In this document: piece after piece, positions 61,663-64,000 of the stretch | Layout of the letters: every line of letters starts with the position of its first letter | Numbering within the stretch: the first letter of the stretch is position 1 | Source of the DNA: Bradyrhizobium sp. ISRA430 | GTDB taxonomy: Bacteria > Pseudomonadota > Alphaproteobacteria > Rhizobiales > Xanthobacteraceae | Reading direction: 5' to 3' | Assembly (NCBI RefSeq): GCF_029909975.1 | Contig: NZ_CP094516.1 | Span: forward strand, 8,162,501 to 8,226,500 | Length of the DNA stretch: 64,000 bases | Notes under the pieces: generated by a model | Seen by the model: only the letters and a program-made list of their open reading frames with translations | Databases searched by the model: none | Told to the model about the DNA's origin: nothing | Made by a program: the position numbers and the translations under genes

Positions 61663-62955
61663 CTATCTCGTTCGCGCCACGAGCTGATCGTCAAAGGAAG
61701 CTGTTCCCGCGCGCTGCAATCGGCGCTTTTTGGTAGCCGCAATGAGCTGCTTGCGCGTGCGCTTGGCATAAGTTGGCAATTGGTATTTTGAACGATGGCG
61801 GCCGGCGGTGCGCAATTCAGCATCCGTGAGATCGCTGTCGGCGCCTTCGGTGAAGCCGCCATGGCGAAATGATGTGAATGAAAGTTCGTGACGAAGCCCG
61901 GCTGCGGCGATGATCTTTTTTACGACGGAGCGGAGGTATCGCAGATCTTTGCGTTGGGTGATCCATGGGACGGGAATGCTCGATCTGCGATGAGGGTGGT
62001 CGCGCCGGAAGACCAATCCGGAGCCGTGCCCCGCTTTGATAGCGTCGAGTTCCGCCATCAACTCGGGGAAAAGCGGCGTGCCAGTTTCGTCAAAGAGGGG
62101 CCACCATGCTTCTTCGCCGTTCTTTGGATGGACAATCCTGACGCTATCTGGTCGTCCCTCCGGGCGGTAGTGCGCAAGTTCGAAAATGCCGAAGACATGC
62201 TCTTCGCGCTGCAGCCATTCCCAACTCAACAAAGCGGCTGTAGCGATGGAGTAAAACCCGAGTTTCTTGGCACTGCGCCTGAACGCGACAAGCTCGTCCC
62301 AGTTTGCAGTGGGCGTCTCCCGCTTCGGTTGACCAGGGGCTCGAGACCTTAGCCCCATCCGGGAGAACGGGTTTATTTCGGGGACCTTCGCCTCATGAGC
62401 GCGCTGGCCAACAAACCAAGCGCGCCTGCAAGCCGTCATGGCAGCATTTGCGAAGCGCCGGCGTTCGTATTTGACGGTGTTGCCGTCCGCTTCCTTGCGT
62501 TCTACGACCAGCAACTTCGCATAGACGGCATCGACAAATCCTCTAGAGAAGGCAGAAATCTGTTTCGAGCCCGCCCGACTGCCGTCCTTTAGCTCGTGAT
62601 TAGCAAAAAGCGCTAAGCCCTGGGCGTAAAGTCGCTGCGTTTTGTGATCGAGTTCTTTCCACTTCTGGTGCGTCTTGAATACCCATACGAGCCAATCGAA
62701 AGTGCCAGGTGCAGGCGGAGTAGGAGACAGGTCGGTTAGCCCCCCAGAACGCCAGCTGTCAAAAGCGGGTAACAAGACTTTCTTGACCCGGTCTACAGCT
62801 GCATCGAAATCCTCGCCAAGTGCCTCAGGTTCGATGGTACAGCCTTGTCTGCGTGCCCAGGTGGGCGGCTCGAAAAAATAGGCCCAACCGCCATGCTTCA
62901 ATGCCTTCCGCCGACAGTAACGAGGAAGTCCAGGCGTAGTGTTGGACAAATTCAT
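61663..62955 (-). CDS. Tyrosine recombinase (phage/island integrase)
   Basis: The 430-aa protein ends with an integrase-type catalytic region: LSFTSFRHGGFTEGADSDLT, then AGRHRSKYQLPTYAKRT with the probable nucleophile Tyr. The N-terminal ~200 residues form the DNA-binding part. An Arg-rich EWLQREEHVFGIF stretch near 245 fits the first catalytic Arg region. Its ATG overlaps the stop of the upstream small gene by four bases. Codon use is less biased than in the neighbouring catabolic genes. Confidence 0.8.
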   Translation of the reverse strand: MNLSNTTPGLPRYCRRKALKHGGWAYFFEPPTWARRQGCTIEPEALGEDFDAAVDRVKKVLLPAFDSWRSGGLTDLSPTPPAPGTFDWLVWVFKTHQKWKELDHKTQRLYAQGLALFANHELKDGSRAGSKQISAFSRGFVDAVYAKLLVVERKEADGNTVKYERRRFANAAMTACRRAWFVGQRAHEAKVPEINPFSRMGLRSRAPGQPKRETPTANWDELVAFRRSAKKLGFYSIATAALLSWEWLQREEHVFGIFELAHYRPEGRPDSVRIVHPKNGEEAWWPLFDETGTPLFPELMAELDAIKAGHGSGLVFRRDHPHRRSSIPVPWITQRKDLRYLRSVVKKIIAAAGLRHELSFTSFRHGGFTEGADSDLTDAELRTAGRHRSKYQLPTYAKRTRKQLIAATKKRRLQRAGTASFDDQLVARTR

Positions 62956-63233
62956 ACGAGCGAGGTCAGGTCTTGTCGGTCTAGCTTATTGGGGTTTGTA
63001 GCGCTGCACGCTGCCGCGAAGTCATCAATAGCTGCCTTCGACCAAACTGGCTCTCGGGAGCGACCAGTTCCGTGATAATGCGTCGGCGGAGGAGCTTCCC
63101 CGCGGACTATCGCGCGCGCAAGTTCGACTGTATTGCGGTAATCTAAATACGCTGCGACCATATCCGCCCGCATGACGGCTGGCCATGCGCCGACCGGCGG
63201 GTAACGAGCAGGAAGTGCAATGCGAGATCCCAT
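62952..63233 (-). CDS. Excisionase-like small DNA-binding protein
   Basis: The 93-aa protein starts at 63233 with GATGGAGAC as ribosome site. The segment MRADMVAAYLDYRNTVELAR, then PVWSKAAIDDFAAA, matches the Xis/MerR-type winged-helix pattern in which a helix-turn-helix is followed by a 'W....I..F' helix. It overlaps the integrase gene by four bases, which fits recombination directionality control. The name is based on position and pattern only. Confidence 0.55.
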   Translation of the reverse strand: MGSRIALPARYPPVGAWPAVMRADMVAAYLDYRNTVELARAIVRGEAPPPTHYHGTGRSREPVWSKAAIDDFAAACSATNPNKLDRQDLTSLV

Positions 63234-63349
63234 TAGTCTCCATCCGCACAGATAGTTCGCCACAGATTTAAGCTTTCGCGCTTCTTCGCCGTCCTCTCTC
63301 GCTGGCGCGCGCATAAGGATGCCAAATCGTCTGTCTCGGTGTCCGCCAT
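63233..63349 (-). CDS. 38-aa ORF coupled to the excisionase-like gene
   Basis: ATG at 63349 follows CCGGAG. The product is charged (ADTETDDLASLCARQRERTA, then KKRESLNLW). Its TAA shares one base with the next ATG (TAATG), so it is arranged as the first member of a three-gene coupled unit. It is too short to classify and may serve as a leader peptide. Confidence 0.4.
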   Translation of the reverse strand: MADTETDDLASLCARQRERTAKKRESLNLWRTICADGD

Positions 63350-63540
63350 GCGGGCTCCGGCTAGCTCTAGTTGACCCACTGCTCGAATCCGAACGCGAAA
63401 ACTAATTGAGAAACAAGTCGAGGCGATAGCTCGTGCGGCAATCGGGTGGCCTGGAGGGAAATTGGGCTGGAGTGCGCGCGCAACTAATTTAGGTCGGGAC
63501 TGGCGCAGGAGGGTGGAACACAGAGCTGCTTGGGAAAAAG

Positions 63541-63558
63541 GTGATCGAAATCGATCAC
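63541..63558. promoter_or_regulatory. Inverted repeat upstream of the recombinase unit
   Basis: GTGATCGA and TCGATCAC flank AA, an exact dyad of 18 bases. It lies about 190 bp upstream of the 38-aa ORF and may be an operator for the recombinase unit. Confidence 0.35.
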
Positions 63559-63574
63559 AAAACAGTTCAAGAGG

Positions 63575-64000
63575 TGGGCATCCGGTCTGGATGACTTTCG
63601 GCAGGGTGGTGTTTGCCCGCTGCTCGAGAGGCATCTGATTCCCTTTACCCATGCGTCCTCGTTCCAACAATCTGTCGTTCAAGTCGCTCGGGAAGCAGGG
63701 TTAGGAACTCCAATTGTCGGAATGGCAGACATGTCTGGATCCGACGGCAGACAGCGTCTGTCGCGGTACACAGATGTATGCGAGGGGAATTCAATTCTGT
63801 CTCTGTCGTTTGTGCGCGAGCGGCTTGCGCCGCACCGGGCTCTTGTGAACCGAGCCGCGCAGCGTCTCGGTAGGGTAGGCGCGGGATACCTCGTCGAGGA
63901 TATCCCTACGCCTCCCCCCAAACCGTGCGGGCACTTTTCAATGCACACGGCTTTCCATACGCGCATGCGCTCGACCGGAGACGGTTGCGCGGCATGACGG
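63575..64000 (-). mobile_element. Possible 5' fragment of a group II intron, running off the window
   Basis: Read on the minus strand, the end of the window contains GGAAAGCCGTGTGC, a short loop, then GCACGGTTTGGGGGGAGG (63917-63955). This resembles the conserved hairpin that precedes the reverse-transcriptase ORF in bacterial group II introns. Downstream, an ATG at 63652 opens MGKGNQMPLEQRANTTLPKV, possibly a truncated intron protein start, and no reverse-transcriptase motifs follow. Assignment is tentative. Confidence 0.35.

Overview
The window looks like chromosome of a Bradyrhizobium-type alphaproteobacterium (Nitrobacteraceae). The evidence is high GC, many small lineage-specific ORFs, FixK/FNR-type control sites, dense aromatic and acyl-CoA catabolism, and an intergenic palindrome (28932-29018) typical of this group. 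No rRNA, tRNA or CRISPR array was seen. All functions are inferred from sequence reading alone; no database search was run.

1-6.9 kb: gene-poor accessory stretch. It has the 5' end of an NRAMP transporter, about ten small lineage-specific genes (two too short for ordinary gene calling), broken remnants, and a dispersed same-strand repeat sharing a CGTCGGGCAAAACA-like box, three copies of which end in terminator hairpins.

6.9-17.6 kb: catabolic block with a CoA transferase, a two-component flavin monooxygenase (oxygenase plus reductase), a 3-hydroxyisobutyrate-dehydrogenase-like enzyme, a complete NitT/TauT-type ABC importer, an IlvD-family dehydratase and a NicX-like Fe(II) ring-cleavage candidate. 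The set suggests uptake and ring opening of an (N-hetero)aromatic acid.

17.6-33.8 kb: CoA-dependent aromatic pathway built around a monooxygenase/old-yellow-enzyme fusion of the 2-aminobenzoyl-CoA monooxygenase/reductase (or salicylyl-CoA 5-hydroxylase) type and a 2-aminobenzoate/benzoate-CoA ligase. Around them are acyl-CoA dehydrogenase, hydratase, dehydrogenases, hydrolase, a second ligase, an opine-dehydrogenase-like protein, cupin, RidA-like protein, binding protein and a MarR regulator. Six variants of one AT-rich palindrome (ATTTTA-N4-TAAAAT) lie at the promoters, defining a probable local MarR regulon.

33.8-48.8 kb: low-oxygen/stress block: CBS-BON protein, CHAD protein, APH/P-loop protein, universal stress protein, Pat-like acyltransferase, cytochrome c, alcohol dehydrogenase, DUF883/holin-like membrane pair, Mla-type lipid transporter and two Crp/Fnr regulators. 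Seven exact TTGA-N6-TCAA sites (FNR/FixK consensus) sit in its promoters. One sits in front of a decayed universal stress protein gene.

48.8-61.6 kb: second catabolic block: cyclase-family hydrolase, TRAP importer, SDR, a molybdenum hydroxylase operon (2Fe-2S subunit, Mo subunit, and a ModA-like protein without signal peptide), a Bug-type binding protein, a molybdopterin oxidoreductase and an enoyl-CoA hydratase.

61.6-64 kb: edge of a mobile island, with a tyrosine recombinase, an overlapping excisionase-like gene and a coupled 38-aa ORF, then a possible 5' fragment of a group II intron running off the window.
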